Positions 41,188-50,422 of a stretch of 64,000 nt of DNA are shown here, piece after piece. Within the stretch, counting starts at the first letter, position 1. Each line of letters opens with the position of its first letter. Below the pieces are notes generated by a model. It ran no database searches. It saw only the letters and a program-made list of their open reading frames with translations, and was not told the DNA's origin. The DNA lies in contig NZ_JBHSLA010000006.1 in NCBI RefSeq assembly GCF_042657385.1, positions 124,001 to 188,000 on the forward strand, written 5' to 3'. Made by a program: the position numbers and the translations under genes. This DNA is from Algorimicrobium hallyeonense. GTDB lineage: Bacteria; Bacteroidota; Bacteroidia; Flavobacteriales; Flavobacteriaceae.

Positions 41188-41959
41188 TAGTTTGTTTTAA
41201 AAACAATTCGCTTTGTTCCTGCAAGAACTCCATACGATTCAATTCGTTTTTCTTTCCTAACATACTGACTTCAAATCCGTTTTCCAAACAAAATGCAAAA
41301 AATGGTTCAACCTGTTTTAAAGGAATATTGTACGTTTCATTAATGTATTGTGGTGAATAAATATCGGCTAAATCCAATGGTCTTTTATCACGAAGTAATT
41401 GAACAGATTCTTTTTTTAAAGGTGCATTTAATAATTTATTGATTCCAAAAATATTTGCAAAATTCAACCCATTATAAAAAACACCAGGATCGGCAGCTAT
41501 ATTTTGTGGTTTTGTAAATTCATCTTCACCAAATTCCAAATTGCTCAAATCGCCAAAACTCATAAGAATTGCTTTTTGAGTTTCGGCATTTATAATATCA
41601 ACTAATAAATCGCCTGTTAACTTGGATGGCAACAAAATTACTTCACTTAAGGTATTAATAGCTTCCACTAAAAATAAGCGCAGTTTTTTAGAATCAATAA
41701 CATCTTGAGTTATCACAACTGTTCGTGCTTCATATTGTAAAGCCGAAACCTCCAACACATCTTTAATAGCCACTTCCATGATAAAATCACCATCAATATC
41801 CGCAATGGTTCCTTTGTTAGATGAAATATTAAAAATGGTAACACCTTCCACATCGCTATTCGCTATAATTTTCCCTTCCACTTCAACACGTGTTGTATTT
41901 TGAGAAAAAACAGTTCCAATTGTAAATAAGAAGAGAAATCCGAGTAATTGATGTTTCAT
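41174..41959 (-). CDS. Exported CarboxypepD_reg-like protein, divergent first member of a tandem array
   Basis: A 261-residue protein with signal peptide (about 1-19, before QN) and the beta-sandwich domain (VEGKIIANSDVEGVTIFN, ADIDGDFIM, LEVSALQYE). It keeps a short LSEVILLPSKLTGDLLVDI block like the LDEV-GK-LTGN block of the others but lacks the GIPSYQG segment; its C-terminus (VEPFFAFCLENGFEVSML then NRMEFLQEQ) matches the others only in outline. It is the promoter-proximal member of the four-gene array, 113 bases from the divergent pepE. Probably an older duplicate with its own role. Confidence 0.8.
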   Translation of the reverse strand: MKHQLLGFLFLFTIGTVFSQNTTRVEVEGKIIANSDVEGVTIFNISSNKGTIADIDGDFIMEVAIKDVLEVSALQYEARTVVITQDVIDSKKLRLFLVEAINTLSEVILLPSKLTGDLLVDIINAETQKAILMSFGDLSNLEFGEDEFTKPQNIAADPGVFYNGLNFANIFGINKLLNAPLKKESVQLLRDKRPLDLADIYSPQYINETYNIPLKQVEPFFAFCLENGFEVSMLGKKNELNRMEFLQEQSELFLKQTNGQN

Positions 41960-42072
41960 AGTGGTAGGTTTAGTTGTGATAAAGAAACTATTTCAAATCT
42001 TAATTAAAATGCAAATAGTAGATAAACTTTTGTTAAATCCAATGTTTACTTAAATTTACAAAAATTTGGCTT

Positions 42073-42780
42073 ATGAAACAATTACTTATTGCAAGCACAT
42101 CAACTATTCATGGTAGTGGATATTTAGATTATTTATTGGAAGAATTGCAGGTGTTTTTTAAAAATTGCCAAACTATTTTATTTATTCCTTATGCACGACC
42201 AGGCGGTATGTCGCATGATGAGTATACCCAAAAAGCACGTGAGGCTTTTCAAAAAATTAATAAAAACGTGATTGGGATTCATGAGTTTGAATCGGCTACA
42301 GAAGCAATAAATCAAGCTGAAGGTATTTTTACAGGTGGAGGTAATACCTTTGTTTTGCTTTCTCAATTGTATAAAAACAACTGTATGGAAGCTTTAAAAA
42401 ATGCCATTCATGCCGGCACACCTTATTTAGGAACTAGCGCTGGCAGTAATATTTGCGGTTTAACTATTAATACCACCAATGATATGCCTATTATATATCC
42501 GCCAACGTTTAAGGCACTAGCCTTTGTACCATTTAATATTAATCCTCATTATCTAGATCCCATCCCGAATACCAAACACATGGGTGAAACCCGCGAAACA
42601 CGAATTAAAGAATTTCATGCATACAACACATTTCCTGTTGTTGGATTACGTGAAGGTAGTTGGTTAGAAGTAAAAGGTAAATCCATCACCTTGAAAGGAA
42701 CTTTAGATGCTCGAATTTTTGAATATGAAAAGGAACCTTATGAAATTAAAACGGATACTAGTTTACAGCATTTAACATAA
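42073..42780 (+). CDS. pepE: Dipeptidase E (peptidase S51)
   Basis: A 235-residue cytoplasmic serine peptidase that hydrolyses dipeptides with N-terminal aspartate (alpha-aspartyl dipeptidase). The nucleophile is Ser122 in GTSAGSN, preceded by the FTGGGNTF loop (86-93); the histidine is in FNINPHYLDP, and ETRETRIKEF follows as in Salmonella PepE. Length is right for the family. An acetyltransferase gene begins two bases after its stop, so the two are co-transcribed. Confidence 0.95.
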   Translation: MKQLLIASTSTIHGSGYLDYLLEELQVFFKNCQTILFIPYARPGGMSHDEYTQKAREAFQKINKNVIGIHEFESATEAINQAEGIFTGGGNTFVLLSQLYKNNCMEALKNAIHAGTPYLGTSAGSNICGLTINTTNDMPIIYPPTFKALAFVPFNINPHYLDPIPNTKHMGETRETRIKEFHAYNTFPVVGLREGSWLEVKGKSITLKGTLDARIFEYEKEPYEIKTDTSLQHLT

Positions 42781-42782
42781 GT

Positions 42783-43262
42783 ATGACAACTAATTTCCAT
42801 AAAATAGACCAATTTAACTATTGTGTTAAGCCTATTTCTGCTGAAGAAACCTATGCTGTTAGGCAACCGGTTTTAAGAGCCGGTAGACCTATTGAAGATT
42901 GTGTTTTTAAAGGTGATAAGTTAGCATCAACATGCCATTTAGGATTATTTTATAAGGAAACTATTATTGGCGTTGCCACGTATATAAAAAATAAAAACGC
43001 AGTTTTTCCTGAAGAACTACAGTATCAATTACGAGGTATGGCTATTTTAAAAAATCATCAACAAAAAGGCTTGGGAGCACTTTTAATTCGGGCAGGTGAA
43101 GCGAAATTATTAAAAATGAAGGTTGACAGATTATGGTTTAATGCGCGCGAAGTGGCCACCAAATTCTATGCAAAGCATGGCTATCAAATTGAAGGAGACA
43201 GCTTTAATATTGAAAGTATTGGTATTCATTTTTTGATGACTAAAAAACTATTTTACGTGTGA
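42783..43262 (+). CDS. GNAT family N-acetyltransferase
   Basis: A 159-residue GNAT-fold protein. Strand 4 and the acetyl-CoA pyrophosphate loop are LRGMAILKNHQQKGLGALLIRAGEA (about 81-105), the Q/R-x-x-G-x-G/A motif being QQKGLGA; AREVATKFYAKHGYQIEG is the closing motif B region. Some relatives act on small molecules, others on proteins; the acceptor is unknown. It lies two bases behind pepE. Confidence 0.87.
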   Translation: MTTNFHKIDQFNYCVKPISAEETYAVRQPVLRAGRPIEDCVFKGDKLASTCHLGLFYKETIIGVATYIKNKNAVFPEELQYQLRGMAILKNHQQKGLGALLIRAGEAKLLKMKVDRLWFNAREVATKFYAKHGYQIEGDSFNIESIGIHFLMTKKLFYV

Positions 43263-43332
43263 AAAACAATTTAAAGCAACCTGCTGTTTTTAGACCTCAA
43301 TTATAAACTCACGAGCATTTTCAGGCTTAATT

Positions 43333-43366
43333 TTGAAACCAAAGAAATAATAAACGCCTATCTTTG
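43333..43366 (+). promoter_or_regulatory. Candidate promoter for gpmI (-33 TTG and -7 TATCTTTG)
   Basis: TTG at 43333-43335 and TATCTTTG at 43359-43366 are 23 bases apart, at the upper end of the range seen for flavobacterial promoters, and 26 bases before the ATG. This is the best two-box match in the window. Confidence 0.5.
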
Positions 43367-43392
43367 TGCTTTAAATTATTAGCATTTTTACC

Positions 43393-44910
43393 ATGGATAA
43401 AAAAGTGATATTAATGATTTTAGACGGTTGGGGGAAATCTCCCGACCCTAAAGTTTCCGCTATAGATCATGCCAACACACCATTTATAGATTCTCTATAT
43501 TCTAAATATCCACATGCTAGTTTACGAACCGATGGCTTGCATGTTGGACTCCCTGAAGGTCAAATGGGAAATAGCGAAGTGGGTCACATGAATCTTGGCG
43601 CTGGACGCATTGTATATCAAGATTTGGTGAAAATTAATTTGGCCGTAAAGAATAATACCCTCAAAGACGAGCACACCTTAATTGATGCCTTTAACTACGC
43701 AAACATTCATAACAAACCTGTTCATTTTGTAGGTTTGGTAAGTGATGGTGGTGTGCATTCTCATATTAATCATTTATACGGATTAATAGATGCTGCCAAT
43801 CAAGCCGGTGTTACCAATTCGTATGTTCATGCCTTTACAGATGGTCGTGATGTAGATCCAAAGTCAGGTTTTGATTTTATTTCAAAATTAGAAAATTTCA
43901 TAATTAATTCACCAACCGAATTAGCCAGTATTACGGGTAGATATTATGCCATGGATCGGGATCAACGTTGGGAGCGTATTAAGTTAGCGTATGATGTTTT
44001 GGTGAATGGCATAGGAACTCCGGCAAAAAATGCCACGGACGCCGTTCAACAAAGTTATGATGCCGGTATTACAGATGAGTTTATAAAACCTATAGTTATG
44101 GTTGATGCGCAAAATCAACCAAAAGCAACCATCAAGGATGGCGACGTAATAATCTTTTTCAATTTTAGAACAGATAGAGGTCGTGAGTTAACGGAAGCAC
44201 TTTCGCAAGTGGATTTTCATGAGCAAAATATGCATAAGCTTAATTTGTATTTTGTAACCATGACGAGTTATGATGACACTTATAATAATGTTCACGTCGT
44301 GTATCATAAAGACAATCTAAATAATACGCTTGGCGAAGTTTTAGAAAAACACAATAAGAAACAGATTCGGATTGCCGAGACTGAAAAATATCCGCACGTA
44401 ACATTTTTCTTTTCTGGTGGTCGTGAAACACCGTTTACAGGTGAAACTCGAATTTTAAGAAACTCCCCAAAAGTAGCTACCTACGATTTAAAACCCGAAA
44501 TGAGTGCCTACGAATTGCGTGATGCTTTAATTCCAGAATTGCAGAAAGGCGATGTAGATTTCGTCTGTTTAAATTTTGCAAATGGAGATATGGTTGGTCA
44601 TACAGGTGTTATGGTTGCAGCAATAAAAGCTTGTGAAGTTGTGGATACGTGCGTTAGAGATGTTATAACAACAGCGCTTGAAAATAACTATACCACATTA
44701 CTAATTGCCGACCATGGTAATTGCGAGACCATGATAAATCCAGATGGCTCACCAAATACAGCACATACCACAAATCCAGTTCCAATAATTTTAATTGACA
44801 AGGATTTAAAATCTATTAAAGATGGGGTTTTGGGCGATTTAGCACCAACAATTTTAAAACTCATGGGAGTTCCGCAACCGGAAGCCATGACGCAACATCC
44901 TCTTATATAA
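43393..44910 (+). CDS. gpmI: 2,3-bisphosphoglycerate-independent phosphoglycerate mutase
   Basis: Glycolytic enzyme that interconverts 3- and 2-phosphoglycerate with two metal ions. The 505 residues start with the phosphatase-superfamily metal motif ILMILDGWG (6-13), carry the phospho-accepting Ser61 in QMGNSEVGHMNLGAGR, TDGRDVDP in the transferase domain and ADHGNCE with FANGDMVGHTG as the second metal set near the C-terminus. Length and order are standard. It has its own promoter box. Confidence 0.97.
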   Translation: MDKKVILMILDGWGKSPDPKVSAIDHANTPFIDSLYSKYPHASLRTDGLHVGLPEGQMGNSEVGHMNLGAGRIVYQDLVKINLAVKNNTLKDEHTLIDAFNYANIHNKPVHFVGLVSDGGVHSHINHLYGLIDAANQAGVTNSYVHAFTDGRDVDPKSGFDFISKLENFIINSPTELASITGRYYAMDRDQRWERIKLAYDVLVNGIGTPAKNATDAVQQSYDAGITDEFIKPIVMVDAQNQPKATIKDGDVIIFFNFRTDRGRELTEALSQVDFHEQNMHKLNLYFVTMTSYDDTYNNVHVVYHKDNLNNTLGEVLEKHNKKQIRIAETEKYPHVTFFFSGGRETPFTGETRILRNSPKVATYDLKPEMSAYELRDALIPELQKGDVDFVCLNFANGDMVGHTGVMVAAIKACEVVDTCVRDVITTALENNYTTLLIADHGNCETMINPDGSPNTAHTTNPVPIILIDKDLKSIKDGVLGDLAPTILKLMGVPQPEAMTQHPLI

Positions 44911-44945
44911 GCTTAATTTTGTATTTTAGGAATTAGATGTAATCT

Positions 44946-45359
44946 ATGAATTTCACCGATAAACTTATTATAGCCGTCGATTTTGATGGAACTATTGTAG
45001 AAGATGCCTATCCAAAAATTGGAAAGCCTAAACTATTTGCTTTTGAAACACTTGAACGCTTGCAAAAAGAAGGTCACAGAATAATTTTATGGACATATAG
45101 AAGCGATATTCGTTTAGCAGAAGCTGTTGCGTTTTGTAAAGAAAATGGCTTGGAATTTTATGCTGTAAATAAAAGTTTTCCGGAAGAGCAATTCGATTAT
45201 ACGAAAAGCCGAAAAATCCATGCGGACATTTTCATAGATGACAGAAATATAGGCGGTCTTTTGGGTTGGGGTGAAATTTATCAATTGCTTGCCAACCCAA
45301 AGTACCATCCTCATAAACTTGCTAAAAAGAAAGGATTATTTTCCTTTTTTAGAAGATAA
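44946..45359 (+). CDS. HAD-superfamily phosphatase of the BT0820 type
   Basis: A 137-residue capless HAD hydrolase. Motif I is VDFDGTI (about 11-17, nucleophile Asp and general acid Asp), motif II the threonine in ILWTYRSD, and motif IV DIFIDDRNIGG near residue 94. The small size and layout fit the BT0820 group known from Bacteroides. The substrate is unknown. It follows gpmI by 35 bases and is convergent with the CoA-transferase gene, three bases away, with no terminator seen between. Confidence 0.87.
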   Translation: MNFTDKLIIAVDFDGTIVEDAYPKIGKPKLFAFETLERLQKEGHRIILWTYRSDIRLAEAVAFCKENGLEFYAVNKSFPEEQFDYTKSRKIHADIFIDDRNIGGLLGWGEIYQLLANPKYHPHKLAKKKGLFSFFRR

Positions 45360-45362
45360 AAT

Positions 45363-46643
45363 CTATCCTCTTATTAATTCAAAGTAACTTTTATCAACAG
45401 TCTCTTGATGATCAGGATGTGCTATATTTACTAATGCCTTTACGCGTTCCTTAATGGTTTTCCCGTATAAATTGGCAATACCGTATTCCGTAACCACATA
45501 ATGCACATGCGATCTGGTTGTTACAACTCCTGCTCCAGGTTTTAAACTCGGCACAATACGGCTAATTCCAGATTTTGTTGTAGATGGCAAAGCAATAATT
45601 GCTTTTCCGCCTTCACTTAAGGAAGCGCCACGAATAAAATCCATTTGCCCACCAACACCAGAATACATATGTACACCTATTGAATCCGCACTAACCTGTC
45701 CAGTTACATCCACCTCTATTGCCGAGTTTATCGCTACCATTTTAGGATTTCGTTTTATTATAGAGACATCATTTGTGTAATTAGAAGCCCGCATTTCTAC
45801 AAATGGATTATCATCTACATAATCATAAAGTCGCTTGGAACCCATTAAAAAAGTTGTTAAAGCACGACCACGATTAATGCCTTTATAGTTTCCGTTAATG
45901 ACATCGTTCAAAATTAAATCAATAACACCATCGGAAAACATTTCCGTATGCAGGCCTAAATCTTTATGATTCGTTAAGCGTGTTAAAACGGCATTTGGAA
46001 TATTACCAATTCCCATTTGAAGTGTACTTCTATCTTCAATTAAACCCGCTACATGGGTTCCAATTTTACTTTCAATTTCGGAAGGCGTTACCATGTCATG
46101 CGTTGGTAAAGCTTCATCACAATCTACAAAAACATCAATTTCAGAATGGTGAATAATTCCCGCGCCATGGGTTCTTGGCATTTGTACATTTACTTGTGCT
46201 ATAACAACATCTGCATTATCAATAGCGGCTAACGTTGCTTCAACAGAAACACCTAAAGAGCAATAACCATGTTTATCAGGTACGGACACATGAATAAAAG
46301 CATATTGTAAATCCACAATATTACGTTTAAAAAGCAAAGGTAATTCACTTAAAAAAACAGGCGTATATGAACCGTTTCCTGCTTTCAAGGTGTGCCGCAC
46401 ATTTTTTCCTATAAAAAAGGAATTCACATGAAAACTATCCCGATATTCTGGGTTCGCATAAGGGGCATCACCTTCGGTGTGTAGCTGACAAATTTCTACA
46501 TTGCGTAATTCTTCATGTCTTTCTGTTAAAGCACGAAGTAAAACTTGCGGTGCTGCGGCAGCTGCTTGAATATAAATTTTACTATTTGATTTTACGATTT
46601 TTACGGCCTCTTGCGCCGAAACTGACTTATACATAGGTTCCAA
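45363..46643 (-). CDS. Acetyl-CoA hydrolase/CoA-transferase family protein
   Basis: A 426-residue CoA-transferase of the acetyl-CoA hydrolase/4-hydroxybutyrate CoA-transferase family (cat1/abfT type). The N-terminal half has IYIQAAAAAPQVLLRAL and the C-terminal half GIGNIPNAVLTRL, FSDGVIDLI, IGVHMYSGVGGQMDFIRGA and the terminal VVTEYGIANLYGKTIKERVKALVNIAHPDHQ. The catalytic glutamate is probably that of TEMFSDG, as in relatives. The carboxylic acid used is not readable; acetate or a short-chain acid is usual. Monocistronic. Confidence 0.92.
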   Translation of the reverse strand: MEPMYKSVSAQEAVKIVKSNSKIYIQAAAAAPQVLLRALTERHEELRNVEICQLHTEGDAPYANPEYRDSFHVNSFFIGKNVRHTLKAGNGSYTPVFLSELPLLFKRNIVDLQYAFIHVSVPDKHGYCSLGVSVEATLAAIDNADVVIAQVNVQMPRTHGAGIIHHSEIDVFVDCDEALPTHDMVTPSEIESKIGTHVAGLIEDRSTLQMGIGNIPNAVLTRLTNHKDLGLHTEMFSDGVIDLILNDVINGNYKGINRGRALTTFLMGSKRLYDYVDDNPFVEMRASNYTNDVSIIKRNPKMVAINSAIEVDVTGQVSADSIGVHMYSGVGGQMDFIRGASLSEGGKAIIALPSTTKSGISRIVPSLKPGAGVVTTRSHVHYVVTEYGIANLYGKTIKERVKALVNIAHPDHQETVDKSYFELIRG

Positions 46644-46731
46644 TTTTAAAGTGCAAAGTTCGAGAAAAAGAATGAACTAAAAGCTGTCAAAAGTCATATT
46701 CCTAAAGATTACATAGCTTGTTTAAATTAAG

Positions 46732-46739
46732 TATCTTTG
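46732..46739 (+). promoter_or_regulatory. Candidate -7 promoter box for map
   Basis: TATCTTTG lies 16 bases before the map ATG in the divergent gap to the CoA-transferase gene. Confidence 0.42.
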
Positions 46740-46755
46740 CCCATATTTTTGAATT

Positions 46756-47574
46756 ATGATTATAGTAAAAACAAGAGAAGAGATAGAATTAATGCGTGAA
46801 AGTGCTTTAATTGTATCTAAAACTTTAGGAATGCTTGCCAAAGAGGTAAAGCCGGGTGTTACCACATTACAATTAGATAAATTGGCCGAAGATTATATTA
46901 GGGAGCAAGGTGCTATACCTGGATTTTTAGGCTTGTATGATTTTCCAAATACGCTTTGTATGAGTCCAAACTCACAAGTTGTCCATGGGTTCCCAACAAA
47001 TGAACCTTTGCAAGAAGGCGATATTATTTCTATAGACTGTGGTGCCATAAAAAACAACTTTTATGGTGATCACGCCTACACATTTGCTGTTGGCGAAATA
47101 GCTCCTGAAATTCAAACGCTTTTAGATGTTACCAAGCAATCTTTATATGAAGGGATTCGTGAATTTAAAGTTGGTAATCGTGTTGGAGATGTTGGTTATG
47201 CTATTCAAAAATACTGTGAAGACAGAGGTTATGGTGTGGTTCGTGAATTAGTAGGACACGGCATAGGCCGTAAAATGCATGAAGATCCCGAAATGCCAAA
47301 CTATGGTAAACGTGGTCGTGGCAAGAAGTTTGTGGAAGGCCAAGTAGTTGCTATTGAACCTATGATAAACATGGGAACTCATAGAATAAAACAACATCGT
47401 GATGGTTGGACCATTACTACTTTAGACAATAAACCGTCGGCTCATTTTGAACATGATGTAGCTATTGTTGATGGCAAACCTGAATTGCTTTCTACGTTTG
47501 GATATATTTATGAGGCTTTAGGGATTGTGAGTGATGAGGAGGATGCGTTTAGGCAGAAGGCGTTAGTGCTTTAA
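46756..47574 (+). CDS. map: Methionine aminopeptidase, type I
   Basis: Removes the initiator methionine from nascent proteins in the cytoplasm. The 272-residue chain shows the five metal ligands of the family: two aspartates in SIDCGAIKNNFYGDHAYTF, His in GHGIGRKMHEDP, Glu in AIEPMIN and Glu in FEHDVAI. There is no N-terminal extension, as expected for bacterial type Ia. The methyltransferase gene starts two bases after its stop, and the two are probably one transcript. Confidence 0.97.
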   Translation: MIIVKTREEIELMRESALIVSKTLGMLAKEVKPGVTTLQLDKLAEDYIREQGAIPGFLGLYDFPNTLCMSPNSQVVHGFPTNEPLQEGDIISIDCGAIKNNFYGDHAYTFAVGEIAPEIQTLLDVTKQSLYEGIREFKVGNRVGDVGYAIQKYCEDRGYGVVRELVGHGIGRKMHEDPEMPNYGKRGRGKKFVEGQVVAIEPMINMGTHRIKQHRDGWTITTLDNKPSAHFEHDVAIVDGKPELLSTFGYIYEALGIVSDEEDAFRQKALVL

Positions 47575-47576
47575 CA

Positions 47577-48341
47577 ATGAAGCAACTTTTTAAAACAATT
47601 CTTAACGTTATTCCTAGACCTATATTAATTAGGTTAAGCTATTTAGCACGTCCTATTTTAGCTTTTTTCATGAAAGGCAATACCTATACAGACCCTATTG
47701 ATGGCAAAAGTTTTAAAGCGTTTCTACCATACGGTTACGGGAACCAGCGTGATAATGTGCTATCACCTTCTACCCTTTCTTTAGAACGCCATAGATTACT
47801 TTGGCTTTATTTACAAAATGATACCGATTTTTTTACCGCTAAAAAAAGTGTGCTTCATTTTGCACCAGAACAATGTTTTTTAAAACGCTTTCAAAAACTT
47901 AATAACCTCAACTATACAACAACAGATTTAGAGTCGCCAATTGCAGATGTGAAAGCAGATATCTGTAGTCTTCCCTTTGAAGACAATAGTTATGATATTA
48001 TTTTATGCAATCATGTTTTGGAGCATATTCCAGATGATACTAAAGCCATGCAAGAATTGTTCAGAGTTATGAAACCTGGTGGTTATGGCATATTTCAAAT
48101 TCCACAAGATTTAAATCGCGATAGTACTTTTGAAGATGATAGCATTACCGATAAAAAAGAACGTGCTGCCATTTTTGGGCAATATGATCATGTTAGAATT
48201 TATGGTCGTGATTATTTTGATAAACTCCGAAACGTGGGATTTAAAGTTGAAGAATTGGATTATACCTCTAAACTTTCTGATGCTGAAATAGAACGCTATT
48301 GTTTGGCCAAAGGCGAAATTATTCCGGTTGTTTATAAATAA
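47577..48341 (+). CDS. Class I SAM-dependent methyltransferase
   Basis: A 254-residue methyltransferase of the Methyltransf_11 type. VLHFAPEQCFLKRFQKL (about 97-113) takes the place of motif I with the usual glycines missing, NYTTTDLESP gives the acidic strand 2 end, and FEDNSYDIILCNHVLEHIPDD (about 138-158) is the well-conserved motif IV region. An N-terminal part with a hydrophobic patch (LSYLARPILAFFM) precedes it. The substrate is unknown. It follows map by two bases, in the same transcript. Confidence 0.82.
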   Translation: MKQLFKTILNVIPRPILIRLSYLARPILAFFMKGNTYTDPIDGKSFKAFLPYGYGNQRDNVLSPSTLSLERHRLLWLYLQNDTDFFTAKKSVLHFAPEQCFLKRFQKLNNLNYTTTDLESPIADVKADICSLPFEDNSYDIILCNHVLEHIPDDTKAMQELFRVMKPGGYGIFQIPQDLNRDSTFEDDSITDKKERAAIFGQYDHVRIYGRDYFDKLRNVGFKVEELDYTSKLSDAEIERYCLAKGEIIPVVYK

Positions 48342-48501
48342 AGATTGAATGGCAACTTATCATAGGATAAAAGCCGAAAGGTGCGCAGAATTTTACAGAG
48401 AAATCTTGCCTTTTTTTAATAACCAATACTGATTTTATAGTTAGAAAATTTTAACTATTAATTTAAATAGTACTTAAACTGAACTTCTAAAACCAACTAA
48501 A

Positions 48502-48882
48502 ATGACACATCAAATTATAATTGCAACAGCTGCAATTTTTGGAATGTTAGCCGTAATTTTTGGTGCCTTTGGCGCACATGCTTTAAAGAAAACATTATCT
48601 CCAGATCAATTACAAAGTTTTGAAGTTGGCGTGAAATACCAAATGTATCATGCCTTTGTATTATTAGCATTAGGTTTTAGCCCTTACACCGTAACCGCCA
48701 CAACCTACTGGTGCTTTACTATTGGTATTATTTTATTTTCTTTCAGTATTTATGGATTGGTATTATCTGATGCTATAGGAAAAAAGCTTCGGGTTTTAGG
48801 ACCAATCACACCTATTGGCGGCTTGCTTTTAGTTGCTGGCTGGTTTTTGATACTGGTTAATGTGTTTTTATTGGTAATTTAA
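48502..48882 (+). CDS. DUF423 family membrane protein
   Basis: A 126-residue integral membrane protein with four predicted helices (about 4-24, 46-64, 70-90, 98-123). The family's opening block is clear: AAIFGMLAVIFGAFGAHALKKTL, followed by FEVGVKYQMYHAFVLLALG and the PIGGLLLVAGWFLI end. DUF423 proteins (YgdD/YwdK type) are widespread with no established function. It is monocistronic and convergent with the following exported-protein gene. Confidence 0.92.
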   Translation: MTHQIIIATAAIFGMLAVIFGAFGAHALKKTLSPDQLQSFEVGVKYQMYHAFVLLALGFSPYTVTATTYWCFTIGIILFSFSIYGLVLSDAIGKKLRVLGPITPIGGLLLVAGWFLILVNVFLLVI

Positions 48883-48915
48883 AACGGAATGATAAATAAA
48901 TGCTGTTTAAGCTAT

Positions 48916-50223
48916 TTATTTTTGAGCTCCTGAATTTCCAACATTATTTTTAATTAAAAAATCTTCCAAAACTACCAAGGACTTATCTTTAAAAATTAAA
49001 TGGTCCTTTCCGTCCACTTCCTTAAGAATTTGAAAAGTGCCATTCGTGTTTTTGACAAATTTCGAATTCCCAGAATATGTACCACTTTTATTTTCTAAAG
49101 TTTCAAATTTAACGCCTTCAGTATCGATCCATAAACTATTACCGTCCTCAATAATTTGATATTTCCCAGAACAAAAAGGCCCTACAAATTTATAATACGA
49201 GGCATCAAACATTTTTCCATTGTAAGTGTTTAAAAACCCATGAAGATCCTTTTTACTATTATAAATAGGATGTAAACCTCCACCAAGCGCATTTCCTATG
49301 GTGTACCAATTTTTATCCATTCTAATTTCCAAATCACCATTGAATCTATCAATAATATCATTTTTCTTCATGGTCTTTAATTGATCTTCCATATCGGGAT
49401 TGGCCATATATTTTTTCGTGTTTAAATCGTAAATAAACACATTGTTGGCATTACTTGGGTAGGTTACTAGCATACCATTTGAGCGCGGTAACATAACATG
49501 TCCGAAATCATAAGCTTGCGGTAAAAATTGGGTAACGCTTGGTAATTGGTAACCGTCTTTAGAAGCCGCGTTATATGCATAAATTCGTGTAGGATGCTCT
49601 ACATTATCTAATAAAAGAACAAAGCCATCATATTCTATAGCATCTTTATACGTATTTGCCTCTACCAAAACTTGACCTAAATGATCCATAATTCCAACAT
49701 TTCCACCCTTAAAATAAACAGCTATGTTATATGAATTAAAAGCACTAATACTATCCATATTAATTAAAAAGGTTTCGTATTCTGCGGTCCAAATAGCTGT
49801 TAAAGAATCTAACCGTCGTTGTTGCCTTTCCTGCTCCAATTTTTCAAGTCGCAATTTTTCATCTTCAATAGCGATGGCTTCCATAGCTTCTTCAATATTT
49901 ACATACATTAATAACATATCCTGATATTCGGAGGTTTTGTTATCTGGATTCAAATCAAAATACAGTTGGGTTAAAATTTTAGCTTTTGTATAATCTCGAA
50001 CCTCATTACTAACCATAGCGCCAACTCGCGCTACATTACTATCTTCAATTTCCTTAATATAGCGTCTAGCTTTACTAAAGTATTCCAATGCGCTATCTAA
50101 ATCGCCTTCCAATAAACTTGCTTCGGACTTCTCGACATAAATAGCACCAATTTCGGCATCAGATTGTGAAAAAACAGGCAGTGCTAAAAACAACAGGAAT
50201 ACAGGAGTAAATAAAAATTTCAT
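48916..50223 (-). CDS. Exported protein of unknown function with N-terminal TPR-like helices
   Basis: A 435-residue protein: signal peptide (about 1-19, before QSDAE), a helical TPR-like region (about 22-95; EASLLEGDLDSALEYFSKARRYIKE), a charged coiled coil (about 112-145; EDEKLRLEKLEQERQQRR), then a beta-rich part of about 290 residues with short repeated strand-turn motifs (KKYMANPD, DLHGFLNTYNGKMFD), possibly a propeller or WG-like repeat domain. I do not recognise the family. It stands alone with about 200 bases of noncoding DNA upstream. Confidence 0.7.
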   Translation of the reverse strand: MKFLFTPVFLLFLALPVFSQSDAEIGAIYVEKSEASLLEGDLDSALEYFSKARRYIKEIEDSNVARVGAMVSNEVRDYTKAKILTQLYFDLNPDNKTSEYQDMLLMYVNIEEAMEAIAIEDEKLRLEKLEQERQQRRLDSLTAIWTAEYETFLINMDSISAFNSYNIAVYFKGGNVGIMDHLGQVLVEANTYKDAIEYDGFVLLLDNVEHPTRIYAYNAASKDGYQLPSVTQFLPQAYDFGHVMLPRSNGMLVTYPSNANNVFIYDLNTKKYMANPDMEDQLKTMKKNDIIDRFNGDLEIRMDKNWYTIGNALGGGLHPIYNSKKDLHGFLNTYNGKMFDASYYKFVGPFCSGKYQIIEDGNSLWIDTEGVKFETLENKSGTYSGNSKFVKNTNGTFQILKEVDGKDHLIFKDKSLVVLEDFLIKNNVGNSGAQK

Positions 50224-50422
50224 ACAAACGATTTAATTAGAAAATATACGGGATACGTATCGGAGCAGATGTGTATCAACATGTTATAATCTAAAATAAC
50301 AAGAAGTTTACAAAGAAAAAATGTGTAACCAGAAGTTTTCGTTAATATGCTAAATTATTACTATAAAAAACACGTTATATAACTATAAACTTAATTTTCA
50401 GAAGGTTGAAGGCGTTAAAACA

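Noticed and set aside
48342..48501. Possible gene remnant or small RNA between the methyltransferase and DUF423 genes
   Set aside because: No open frame of substance, no stable hairpin with a T run, and no promoter match.
50224..50422. Small gene between apbE and the exported unknown protein
   Set aside because: AT-rich, stop codons in all frames and no structure seen; treated as an upstream region.
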